In this document: positions 6,812 to 13,970 of the stretch, one piece after another
How the letters are laid out: every line of letters begins with the position of its first letter
Numbering within the stretch: position 1 is the stretch's first letter
IMG/VR virus record: IMGVR_UViG_3300021792_000016
Location: 1-23,860 of that record
Length of the DNA stretch: 23,860 nucleotides
Reading direction: 5' to 3' (one strand)
Source of the DNA: a virus
Made by a program: the position numbers and the translations under genes
The notes under the pieces: generated by a model
Seen by the model: only the letters and a program-made list of their open reading frames with translations
Database searches by the model: none
Told to the model about the DNA's origin: nothing

Positions 6812-8071
6812 ATGGCCAATATCTTTCAGACTGCCCAGGTGATCGCCAAGACGGCGGTCCGCGTGCTCGACAACGAACTCGTCGCCGCTTCCAAGGTGTA
6901 CCGCGGCTACGAGGACGAATTCGCCGAGAAGGTGAACGGCTACGAGAAGGGCGCCACCGTCACCATCAAGAAGCCCCCGCAGTTCCAGGTGCGGATGGGC
7001 GACACGGCCTCCAACCAGGACGTCGTCGAGGGCACGACCTCGATCACCGTCAACCGCAAGGCGGGCGTCGATCTCAAGATCTCCTCGACCGACCTGACCC
7101 TCAGCATCGCCCAGCTCGGCGAGCGGGTGATCAAGCCTGCGATGGTGTCGATCGCCAACCAGATCGACCAGGACGTGATGGGCCTCTACTCGTCCGTCCC
7201 GCACTGGGTCGGCACCCCCGGCAACGTGCTGTCGAGCTACCCGGGCTTCCTGCGCGGCACCACCCGCATGAACAACATGTCGGTGCCGCGGGACTCCCGG
7301 TTCTGCATGCTCTCCCCCGACGACGAGTCCGGGCTCGCGGGCGCGCAGACCCAGTTCTACAACGACAAGCTGGTGGCCGAGGCCTACCGCGACGGCGCCG
7401 TCGGGCGCATCGCGCAGGTTGACACCTACATGAGCCAGAACGTGCCGGTGCTCTCCACGGGCTCGCGCACCAACGGCACCGTGAACGGTGCGGGCCAGGC
7501 CGTCACCTACACCCAGGCCCTCGCCAACGGCCTGCAGGTGAAGGATTTCGGCGGCCAGTTCCTGAACGTGTCCGGCCTTGGGGCGGGCGGCACGATCGCG
7601 GCCGGTGAGGTCTTCACCATCGCGGGCGTCTACGCGGTCAACCACGTCACCAAGCAGCCGCTGAACTTCCTGCGGCAGTTCACGGTGACCGCGGCCGCCA
7701 CCGCCGACGGCTCGGGCAACGCCACCCTCGCGATCTCCCCGGCGATCATCGCTCCGGCGGCGCTCCCGGCGGGTGCATTCACCACGGTCTCGGCCGCTCC
7801 GGCCGCCGGCGCCGTCGTGACCTGGATGGGCGCAGCCAGCTCGAACTACACCCAGAACATCATGGCGCATAAGAACGCCTTCGCTCTGGCCTGTGTCCCG
7901 CTGATCAAGCCCCCGGGCGCGGTGAACTGCACCCGCGAGTCCTACAAGGGCCTCTCTGTGCGGCTGATCCCCTACTACGATGGCGTCAACGACGTCTCGC
8001 AGTGGAGGCTTGACGTCCTCTACGGGGTCAAGGCGGTCGATCCGCGCCTCGCGGTTCGCCTCAACGGCTAA
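6812..8071 (+). CDS. Major capsid (coat) protein, P22 type
   Basis: A 419-residue protein matching the P22 coat family (P22 gp5 has 430). The N-terminal start (MANIFQTAQVIAKTAVRVLDNELV), the following VKKPPQF-like segment (TIKKPPQFQVRMGD) and the region ISSTDLTLSIAQLGERVIKPAM are characteristic. It forms the icosahedral shell with an HK97 fold. A Gly/Ala/Thr-rich segment from about 220 to 350 occupies the place of the P22 insertion domain. The C-terminal SYKGLSVRLIPYYDGVNDVSQWRLD is also typical. It is 16 bases after the scaffold stop, with AGGA upstream, and is followed by a terminator, consistent with a highly expressed last gene of the block. Confidence 0.93.
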   Translation: MANIFQTAQVIAKTAVRVLDNELVAASKVYRGYEDEFAEKVNGYEKGATVTIKKPPQFQVRMGDTASNQDVVEGTTSITVNRKAGVDLKISSTDLTLSIAQLGERVIKPAMVSIANQIDQDVMGLYSSVPHWVGTPGNVLSSYPGFLRGTTRMNNMSVPRDSRFCMLSPDDESGLAGAQTQFYNDKLVAEAYRDGAVGRIAQVDTYMSQNVPVLSTGSRTNGTVNGAGQAVTYTQALANGLQVKDFGGQFLNVSGLGAGGTIAAGEVFTIAGVYAVNHVTKQPLNFLRQFTVTAAATADGSGNATLAISPAIIAPAALPAGAFTTVSAAPAAGAVVTWMGAASSNYTQNIMAHKNAFALACVPLIKPPGAVNCTRESYKGLSVRLIPYYDGVNDVSQWRLDVLYGVKAVDPRLAVRLNG

Positions 8072-8093
8072 GCCGCCCCATCACCACCGCTAA

Positions 8094-8125
8094 GACGAAA
8101 GGGCGCCCTCGTGGCGCCCTTCGTC
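8094..8125 (+). terminator. Terminator between coat gene and reverse-strand gene
   Basis: GGGCGCC (8101-8107), loop CTCGT, GGCGCCC (8113-8119), flanked by GACGAAA and TTCGTC that extend the stem with one bulge. It lies between two converging genes and could end transcription from both sides. The T tracts are short. Confidence 0.6.
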
Positions 8126-8147
8126 GTTCTGGGGCCCAGAGCGCCCC

Positions 8148-8798
8148 TCATTCACTGGTCCGGCCGTTGTATCTGGCTCGCGAGGTGGCCGCCTCTTCGG
8201 GGTTCCAGCCCCGGTTGAGGCGATCGAGTACCGTCGTGCGTGTGACGCCCGCCCTTCTGGCCCATTCGGCGACCACCCTGTGCTCGCCGCGCACGGCTAT
8301 AACCCTGTTGGTCCTCTTGTTCGCGGCCTGCTGATTGTCTGTCGCCCATCGGCAGTTTCCGGGCTCGTAGGGACCGTCATTATCCTCGCGGTCGATCTCC
8401 AGACCTGGAGAGTATGACCCGGCCATATCGGCCACGAACGCCTCGATGTGGTGCCAACGGTCGCAGACCGTGATCCCTCGGGCCCCGTAGTTCGGCCAGT
8501 CCTTGTCATCGGTGTCGTAGCAGCGGTTCATCATGTTCCGCCAACGTCGATAGAGCGGGTGGTCGGACAGTCCATGGCGGCTAGTCTTCTCAGTCCGCAG
8601 GCACCCACACGACAGGGACTTCCCCTGCTGGATATTTTTCAGCTTAACGAGCTTTGGCGGCGAGCCGCACGAGCAACGCGCAACCGCATAAATCTCCCGC
8701 GAACCGGAACGCTTGCCAAAAGCCTCCAGAGTCCATCGCCCCAAGATTTGTCCAACATGACAGGTCTTCGGGTCTGCCGGTGAGATTTCGAAGGTCAT
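8148..8798 (-). CDS. HNH-like endonuclease, probable free-standing mobile gene
   Basis: A 216-residue protein from ATG 8798, with AAGG upstream on that strand; a TTG at 8834 would add 12 residues. Two Cys pairs (42/44 and 64/66) suggest a zinc site. The centre (RHGLSDHPLYRRWRNMMNRCY...YGARGITVCDRW) and residues 134-153 (EIDREDNDGPYEPGNCRWAT) match a widespread phage family related to HNH nucleases and homing endonucleases. The C-terminal EWARRAGVTRTTVLDRLNRGW looks like a DNA-binding helix-turn-helix. It is opposite in strand to every head gene and visibly less GC-rich. It probably cuts phage DNA lacking the insertion. The usual first His of the HNH motif is not evident, so activity is unproven. 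Confidence 0.7.
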   Translation of the reverse strand: MTFEISPADPKTCHVGQILGRWTLEAFGKRSGSREIYAVARCSCGSPPKLVKLKNIQQGKSLSCGCLRTEKTSRHGLSDHPLYRRWRNMMNRCYDTDDKDWPNYGARGITVCDRWHHIEAFVADMAGSYSPGLEIDREDNDGPYEPGNCRWATDNQQAANKRTNRVIAVRGEHRVVAEWARRAGVTRTTVLDRLNRGWNPEEAATSRARYNGRTSE

Positions 8799-8836
8799 GT
8801 CAGACCTTACCCTGAATACTGACGGCGGTGTCAAAA

Positions 8837-9364
8837 ATGGACGAAGTCAAAGTCGTTATCCCCACATGGGGGTATAAGCCTTGCGGCGAGGCCCGCATCT
8901 TCGAACTGGCCGCAGGCGAGAGCCTGCCCGATGGCTGGTCGCCCTCGCCTTCCGTCATCGCCGACCCGGCCCGCGCTACCGCCGAGGCGCTCACCGATCG
9001 CGCGGCCGGTCGCCCGTACGCCGACCCGGTCGTCAACGCGGTCGACATGATCCCGGCCGCCGCATCGCCCGATACCGCCATCGACGAGATCGAGCGGCTG
9101 AAGGGCATTATCGCGGCGGGATCGCGGGAGAACGAGGCGCTCGTCGAGGAGATCGATCAGGCCGAGGGCCTGCTCGCCGCCGCATCGGCGGAGATCGCGA
9201 CACTGCGGGGTGCGCTTGAGAAGGCGCAGACCGATGGCGCCGACGTCGCCGCCGCGCGTGACGAAGCCGCCGCCGCCGTGGAGCGCCTGTCAGCCGAGCT
9301 TGCGACGGCCCGGAAGGATCTCGAAGCCGCGACCGCGCCGAAGTCCGCCGCTAAGGCCCGCTGA
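8837..9364 (+). CDS. Hypothetical coiled-coil protein after coat block
   Basis: This is a 175-residue protein from ATG 8837; a GTG at 8828 would add three residues. The N-terminal 45 residues (VVIPTWGYKPCGEARIFELAAGESLPDGW) form a compact motif found in small head-region proteins of related phages. From about 80 onward it is a long, Ala/Glu-rich coiled coil (IERLKGIIAAG...ATARKDLEAATAP). It sits between coat and the gp4-like gene, so it could be a head-completion or head-surface factor. No function is established. Its own promoter is not obvious after the inserted reverse-strand gene. Confidence 0.7.
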   Translation: MDEVKVVIPTWGYKPCGEARIFELAAGESLPDGWSPSPSVIADPARATAEALTDRAAGRPYADPVVNAVDMIPAAASPDTAIDEIERLKGIIAAGSRENEALVEEIDQAEGLLAAASAEIATLRGALEKAQTDGADVAAARDEAAAAVERLSAELATARKDLEAATAPKSAAKAR

Positions 9365-9366
9365 CC

Positions 9367-9933
9367 ATGAAGACCCGCGAGCAGCTCATCGCGCGCGTCC
9401 TGAAGAACCTCCAGGTGCTCGCCGCCGGGCAGGCGCCGAGCGACGAGGACCGTGCCGAGGTCGACGACCTGATCGAGCCCGTCTGCGCGAAGCTTCTCGA
9501 CGATGGAGTCGCTAAACTGACGGGCGACGAGATCGAGGACGCGGCCTACCTGCCGCTTGCTGCGGTCATCGCCGAGGCGGCCCTGGTGCCCTTCGGCATC
9601 GCAGGGCAGAAGGCCGCCGATCTCGTCGCGCTCGCCGATCGGGCCCGGATGGATCTGCGGCTCGCGTACCGGGTCTATGACGCTCGGCCGCCCATGCGGA
9701 TCGAGCCGTTCTGGGGGCGGCGTTGCGGTCTGCCGCCGATCGTGCAGGGGGGCGCAGGTCTATTCCCGCCCAATCGACCGGATCTCACGCCAGAACCCGT
9801 TGCGGTGCTTCTGCCGACCTTGCCGGATCTCACGCCTGAAACTGTTGCGGCGCTTCTGCCGACCTTGCCGACGGTGCTACCCGGCGTACCGGGCCAGCCT
9901 TGGAACAACGGGGGCCTGCTGTCGTGGTCGTGA
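9367..9933 (+). CDS. Tail accessory factor, P22 gp4-like
   Basis: A 188-residue protein whose first 105 residues (MKTREQLIARVLKNLQVLAAGQAPSDED, then a helical region with VIAEAALVPFGIAGQKAADLVALADRARMDLR) follow the P22 gp4 pattern. P22 gp4 has 166 residues and is the first tail factor to bind the portal after DNA packaging. It starts two bases after the previous stop. The C-terminus is unusual: two nearly identical 15-residue repeats (PDLTPE.VA.LLPTL) followed by a Pro/Gly-rich tail. They could bind a partner such as the adjacent spike, but this is a guess. Confidence 0.72.
   Translation: MKTREQLIARVLKNLQVLAAGQAPSDEDRAEVDDLIEPVCAKLLDDGVAKLTGDEIEDAAYLPLAAVIAEAALVPFGIAGQKAADLVALADRARMDLRLAYRVYDARPPMRIEPFWGRRCGLPPIVQGGAGLFPPNRPDLTPEPVAVLLPTLPDLTPETVAALLPTLPTVLPGVPGQPWNNGGLLSWS
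9778..9867 (+). repeat. Tandem 45-bp repeat in gp4-like gene
   Basis: Copies at 9778-9822 and 9823-9867 are in frame, directly adjacent, and differ at four bases. They encode PDLTPEPVAVLLPTL and PDLTPETVAALLPTL. Confidence 0.9.
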
Positions 9934-9944
9934 AGGATCTCCTG

Positions 9945-11531
9945 ATGCGCGCCGCTCTCGCAGTCCTGGCCATCCTACTGCCTGTCGCTGCCCTTGCGCA
10001 GTCCCTCCCGTCGCCGCAGGTCATCACCCGGCCGTCGAACGACAACTCCAACCGCGCCGCCTCGACCGGCTACGTGGATCGTGCGACGCAGGGCTTGGCT
10101 ACTCAGTCGGCAGTCGATGCACTCTCAAATTCGGTAGGCGGCCTTTCGAATTCGATCAGCGGGCTCGCGCCTCTGGCGAGCCCGATCTTCACCGGCACCG
10201 CGACGATGCCGAAGATTTCGCTCTCGGGCGCTGGCTCGACCGGCGACGTGTCGGGGATGAGCGTGCCGATGGCAGGGCGCCCCGTCGCGCCGACCCTTGC
10301 AACTGCGCTCGCCATGACGGCACAGGTCGAATTCTTCAGGCTCCCGGCAGATGGACCGGACTGGGGGCCGGGCATCCAGCGCGCGCAGCAGTTTTTGGCC
10401 GCAACCGGCGGAACGATGCGGATCTCAACGCCCGGTACGGTCGCCATAACGACGACTGTCAACATCCCGAAGGGCAACCCGTACCTAAAGCTCGCCTGCG
10501 ATAGCCAAGCGTCAGTCATCACGAACTCAGCGAGCTTGCAAAACGCGATGTTCTCGGTCGGGAGTACAACGGCCGCCGGAGGCGTGAATTTCGACGTGGA
10601 CGGCTGTGCATTCGCTGGCGCGAATACAACTGCGAGCTATGCGTTTTATCTGAACAATGCCAATGGCATGACGATCAAAAATGCGTCGTTTTCCAACATG
10701 ACGACAGCAATCAATGCCAGCGCATCCTACGCGGTGTCGCTCGACAACATAGTCTTCAGTGCAGTCACGGCGCCGTTCTATTCATCAACTTCGGCACACA
10801 ACTTCGTCGCACGTAGGGTCAAGACGTATGGCGGAGGGACCGTCTTCCGGTTCGATGCCGCAACGGATAACATTTCTATTGTTGAGGGCGATTTTGAAGG
10901 ATCGGGACCGACGCTTCAGATGGCTGGCGGCACGGCGCTACGCTACGTCGGGAACTACACCGAGTACTTTACCGGCGATCCGATTTTTTCGACAGGCCCG
11001 CTATATGGCGCCGATATCTCAAATAACTGGATCGCGCTTGGCAGCGGCGGTGCATCAACTTGGTCACTTAAAAACTTTGTAGGCGGCCAGTTCAAGGGCA
11101 ACTCGATCTATAACCAGACAATCAGCTTTGGCGCTGGCACGATTGACATGGAAGTCGGTGACAACGTGCTGACGGGCACCGGCAGCATCGCGGCCACGCC
11201 CTACCAGTCGCCGACTCTCGCCAACTCGTGGACGCAGCAAGCGAACTATTCTGTGGCGGGCTTCCGCAAGGGTCGCGACGGCAAAGTCTACCTGCGAGGC
11301 AATCTTCTCAACAGCACGTCGGCGCTCGGCACGGCGGCGTTCACCCTGCCCGCCAATTACCGGCCGGGTACGATCCGCACCTTCTCAACCAGCAATAGCG
11401 CGAATGGCCTGACGGCCGTTCAGATCGGCACCGATGGCACGGTGAAGATCATGCAGACCTCTGGGGCGGGCACGTCAAGCAACCCCTACCAAGCGAGCCT
11501 CGATGGCATCGCGTTCGAGCCTAGCACCTGA
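9945..11531 (+). CDS. Tailspike / tail fibre with beta-helix and signal-like N-terminus
   Basis: A 528-residue protein from ATG 9945, preceded by AAGGA at a 7-base spacing. Residues 1-19 look like a Sec signal peptide (MRAALAVLAILLPVAALAQS). A tail-fibre type segment follows (SNDNSNRAASTGYVD, then LAPLASPIFTGTATMP). The centre, from about 130 to 420, is rich in Asn, Thr, Ser and Gly with strand-like repeats, as in pectate-lyase-type beta-helix spikes. The end (from WTQQANYSVAGFRKGRDGKVYLRG through LPANYRPG) resembles fibre tip domains. It likely binds or degrades host surface polysaccharide. Bases from about 10500 to 11180 are clearly more AT-rich than the neighbours. The gene lies between the gp4-like and gp10-like genes, unlike P22. 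Confidence 0.78.
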   Translation: MRAALAVLAILLPVAALAQSLPSPQVITRPSNDNSNRAASTGYVDRATQGLATQSAVDALSNSVGGLSNSISGLAPLASPIFTGTATMPKISLSGAGSTGDVSGMSVPMAGRPVAPTLATALAMTAQVEFFRLPADGPDWGPGIQRAQQFLAATGGTMRISTPGTVAITTTVNIPKGNPYLKLACDSQASVITNSASLQNAMFSVGSTTAAGGVNFDVDGCAFAGANTTASYAFYLNNANGMTIKNASFSNMTTAINASASYAVSLDNIVFSAVTAPFYSSTSAHNFVARRVKTYGGGTVFRFDAATDNISIVEGDFEGSGPTLQMAGGTALRYVGNYTEYFTGDPIFSTGPLYGADISNNWIALGSGGASTWSLKNFVGGQFKGNSIYNQTISFGAGTIDMEVGDNVLTGTGSIAATPYQSPTLANSWTQQANYSVAGFRKGRDGKVYLRGNLLNSTSALGTAAFTLPANYRPGTIRTFSTSNSANGLTAVQIGTDGTVKIMQTSGAGTSSNPYQASLDGIAFEPST

Positions 11532-11588
11532 CGCCAGCCGACCGCCTCAACCCCACCGCCATCCTGATCCTACACCTAGGAGCCCACC

Positions 11589-11645
11589 ATGCTTCGCCTG
11601 CTTCAGCGAGCGAAGACGCGTCTCCAGGTCTTTGCCTTCCTTTGA
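11589..11645 (+). CDS. Possible 18-residue peptide
   Basis: AGGAG stands before ATG 11589 at good spacing, and the frame encodes MLRLLQRAKTRLQVFAFL, a basic amphipathic peptide. It ends 20 bases before the TTG start of the gp10-like gene. It may be a leader peptide, a gene remnant left beside the inserted spike, or chance. Confidence 0.3.
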   Translation: MLRLLQRAKTRLQVFAFL

Positions 11646-11665
11646 TCTGTTCGTAAGGCTCACAA

Positions 11666-13087
11666 TTGGCCGCCATTCAATGGCCTCTCTCGTCCCGGCC
11701 CGGCCTCTCGGCCGCCGAGGGCGCCGGGCGGCTCATCAATGCGTTCGTCGAGCAGCTCGGCGACGGTGCTCGCGCGCCCGCGTCCCGGCGTCGGGCCCCG
11801 GGCCTCGTCCAGTTCGCTGACACGGCCTGCTATGGCCCGCGCGGCTTCCGCCTAGTCGGCTCGTCGGTGCTCGGCGCCTACCACAACAAGCTCGTGGAGA
11901 TCAGCGCCGACGGGGCGGTGAGCCTGCTCGGGACGCTCCCGGGCAAGAAGGCGGTCACCATCGCCCGCAACAACCGAGCACCGGTGCCGGATGCCGTCGC
12001 CGTCACGGAATATGGGGCCTACCAGGTCACCCCGACCGCCTCGCCGCGTCCGCTCTCCATCCCCGGCGGCCTTCCGGCACCGAACAGCGTCACGGAGCTG
12101 TTCGGCTTCCTCTTCTTCACCGCCGGGAACGGCTACTGCTACGCGACGGGCGTCAACAGCCTCACCTTCAACACCCTCGACTACACCGTCGAGCAGGCCC
12201 GCCCCGGTGGCCTCCTGCGCGGCGTTGCCTTCCGGGACGAACTCTTCCTGTTCGGACCCGCCGGGATCGGCGTCTACGGCGGGCAGTCACAGGCCAACGG
12301 CTTCCCCCTCGCCCGCATTACCGGCATCCCCCGCGGGCTGATCGGCGCTTCCGCCGTCGCAGGCCAGGAAGAGGGCTGGTCGAACGAGCTGATCTGGGTC
12401 GGCGACGACGCCGTGGTCTACAAGCTCTCGGGCTACACCCCGGTCCGGATCTCGACGCACGACGTCGAGCGCGATCTTCTCGCCGCCGCCGCGATTGATC
12501 CGACGGCGATCGAGGCCTCGGTGCACTTGGTCTCCGGCCACGCCTTCTGGGTCGTGTCCATGCCGAAGCGGACCTGGGTCTTCGATCTGACCACCGGCCA
12601 GTGGCACGAACGGGCGAGCCACGAGGCGACCCGCTGGCGGGCCTCTCAGAGCGTGAAGGCCTTCGGGCGCTGGCTCGTCGGCGATACCCTTGGGACCGGG
12701 CTTCTCTCCGTCTCCGAGCAGGCTTTCGACGAGGTCGGCGCGCCCCTGCGCTTCCGCGTCGAGAGCCTGCCGGCCCAGGCCTTCCCGCAGCGGCTGGCCG
12801 TGCCCCGGGCGGATTTTGACTTCACCGTCGGCGTTGGGCGGCTCTCCGCCGATCCGACCATTCTCGACCCGCGCGCCCTGATCTCCTGGTCCGACGATGG
12901 CGGAGTGCGCTGGTCGAACCCGCTGTCGCGTCCGCTCGGGCGCCAGGGTGAGACCCGCACTCGCCTGACTCTGCTGCGCACGGGGATGTCCGGTCCGCAG
13001 GGGCGGATCTGGCGCATCGACGTAAGCGATCCCGTCTACTGCGCGCTGCTCGGCGGCGCCATGGCGCTCGACGCGAGGACCGAATGA
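11666..13087 (+). CDS. Packaged-DNA stabilisation protein, P22 gp10-like
   Basis: The 473-residue product is nearly the size of P22 gp10 (472) and shares its start pattern (IQWPLSSRPGLSAAEGAGRLINAFVEQLG) and beta-propeller-like body (segments such as VTELFGFLFFTAGNGYCY, FRDELFLFGPAGIGVYGG and HLVSGHAFWVVSMPKRTWVFDLTTGQWHERAS). In P22, gp10 binds gp4 below the portal and seals the packaged DNA. The start is TTG 11666, supported by TAAGG about 8 bases before it and by the family-like N-terminus; no in-frame ATG lies nearby. The stop overlaps the next ATG (ATGA). Confidence 0.85.
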   Translation: MAAIQWPLSSRPGLSAAEGAGRLINAFVEQLGDGARAPASRRRAPGLVQFADTACYGPRGFRLVGSSVLGAYHNKLVEISADGAVSLLGTLPGKKAVTIARNNRAPVPDAVAVTEYGAYQVTPTASPRPLSIPGGLPAPNSVTELFGFLFFTAGNGYCYATGVNSLTFNTLDYTVEQARPGGLLRGVAFRDELFLFGPAGIGVYGGQSQANGFPLARITGIPRGLIGASAVAGQEEGWSNELIWVGDDAVVYKLSGYTPVRISTHDVERDLLAAAAIDPTAIEASVHLVSGHAFWVVSMPKRTWVFDLTTGQWHERASHEATRWRASQSVKAFGRWLVGDTLGTGLLSVSEQAFDEVGAPLRFRVESLPAQAFPQRLAVPRADFDFTVGVGRLSADPTILDPRALISWSDDGGVRWSNPLSRPLGRQGETRTRLTLLRTGMSGPQGRIWRIDVSDPVYCALLGGAMALDARTE

Positions 13088-13236
13088 GCACCGCCCCGAC
13101 CATTCCGAGCCCGCAGGCCGCGGCCGTCGTCCTGCCGAGCGGCGCGATCTCGCGGGAGTGGTTCGTCTTCCTCTCCGCGCTGCTGGCCGTCGTTGTGGCG
13201 CAGGAGGCGCGGCTCGCCGCCCTCGAAGCCAAGTAG
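13084..13236 (+). CDS. 50-residue single-span membrane peptide
   Basis: ATG 13084 overlaps the gp10-like stop. The peptide has a Pro/Ala-rich N-terminus, a hydrophobic span (about 26-40, WFVFLSALLAVVVAQ) and a short helical tail (EARLAALEAK). It sits where P22 encodes the tail needle gp26, but it is far too short to be one. Function unknown. A role in virion assembly or a small coiled-coil oligomer is possible. Confidence 0.6.
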   Translation: MSTAPTIPSPQAAAVVLPSGAISREWFVFLSALLAVVVAQEARLAALEAK

Positions 13237-13246
13237 GAGTCCGTCC

Positions 13247-13966
13247 GTGTCGTCCATCTTCTCAGGGAAGGCCGGTCGCCAAGCGGCGATGTTCCAGGCC
13301 CAGCAGCTCCAGCAGGGCGAGGATCAGGGCAACGCGGCCCTGGATCAGGGCTATCAGCGCGCGTCCGACGCCTACGGGCAGGCCGCGAGCACGCTGGGCA
13401 ACCTCGCCAGCAGCTACGGCGCTGGCTCGACGATGTACCAGAACGCCCTCGGGCTGAACGGCACGGCAGGCTCGGACGCGGCGAAGTCGGCCTACACCAC
13501 CAGCCCCGGCTACACCTTCAATATGGACCAGGGCCTGCAGGCCCTCGACCGTACCCGGGCCGTGAACGGGACGCTCGCCTCGGGCAACGCCGATACCGAC
13601 GCGATGAAGTTCGCCTCCGGCCTCGCCTCGCAAGATTATAACAACTGGCTGTCGAACCTTTCGAGCCTCGACACGAAGCGTGACGCGGCGACGACGGCCC
13701 AGGCCGGCACCTATGGGGCGCTGGGCAGCGCCGGGCTCCAGACCGGGGCCACGAAGGCGAACCTCGCCGCCACGACCGCGGCTGGGATCGGGCAGGCCGG
13801 CGCGAACGGGCTCATGGCCGGACAGCAGGCCTCGGCGAACCGGTTCGGCGCGATGCTGGGCGGGGCGCAACTCCTCGGCCAGGGCATCGGCGCGCTCGCC
13901 GGCAACGGGAACGCGCTCGGCAACATCGGCAAGAACCTGACCTCCGCCTTCAGCATCTTCGGGTGA
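13247..13966 (+). CDS. Putative virion ejection protein (small)
   Basis: A 239-residue protein from GTG 13247, with AGGAG (13235-13239) at ideal spacing; an upstream in-frame start at 13193 would overlap the previous gene and adds unlikely sequence. It is rich in Ala, Gly, Gln and Asn, with a helical Gln-rich N-terminus and a central segment (SPGYTFNMDQGLQALDRTRAVNGTLASGNA) that recurs in many podoviral virion proteins. The C-terminus is Gly/Ala-rich and weakly hydrophobic (MLGGAQLLGQGIGALAGNGNALG), which may insert into membranes. By position it corresponds to the P22 ejection genes (gp7, gp20, gp16 group). Exact equivalence is not shown. Confidence 0.6.
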   Translation: MSSIFSGKAGRQAAMFQAQQLQQGEDQGNAALDQGYQRASDAYGQAASTLGNLASSYGAGSTMYQNALGLNGTAGSDAAKSAYTTSPGYTFNMDQGLQALDRTRAVNGTLASGNADTDAMKFASGLASQDYNNWLSNLSSLDTKRDAATTAQAGTYGALGSAGLQTGATKANLAATTAAGIGQAGANGLMAGQQASANRFGAMLGGAQLLGQGIGALAGNGNALGNIGKNLTSAFSIFG

Positions 13967-13970
13967 ACCT

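Noticed and set aside
6656-7870. 404-codon reverse-strand ORF opposite the coat gene
   Set aside because: Antisense to a confidently identified coat protein; His/Val/Gly-rich nonsense composition.
9557-10504. 315-codon forward ORF overlapping the gp4-like and spike genes
   Set aside because: It is out of frame with two recognisable genes, Arg/Ser/Pro-rich, and has no start signal.
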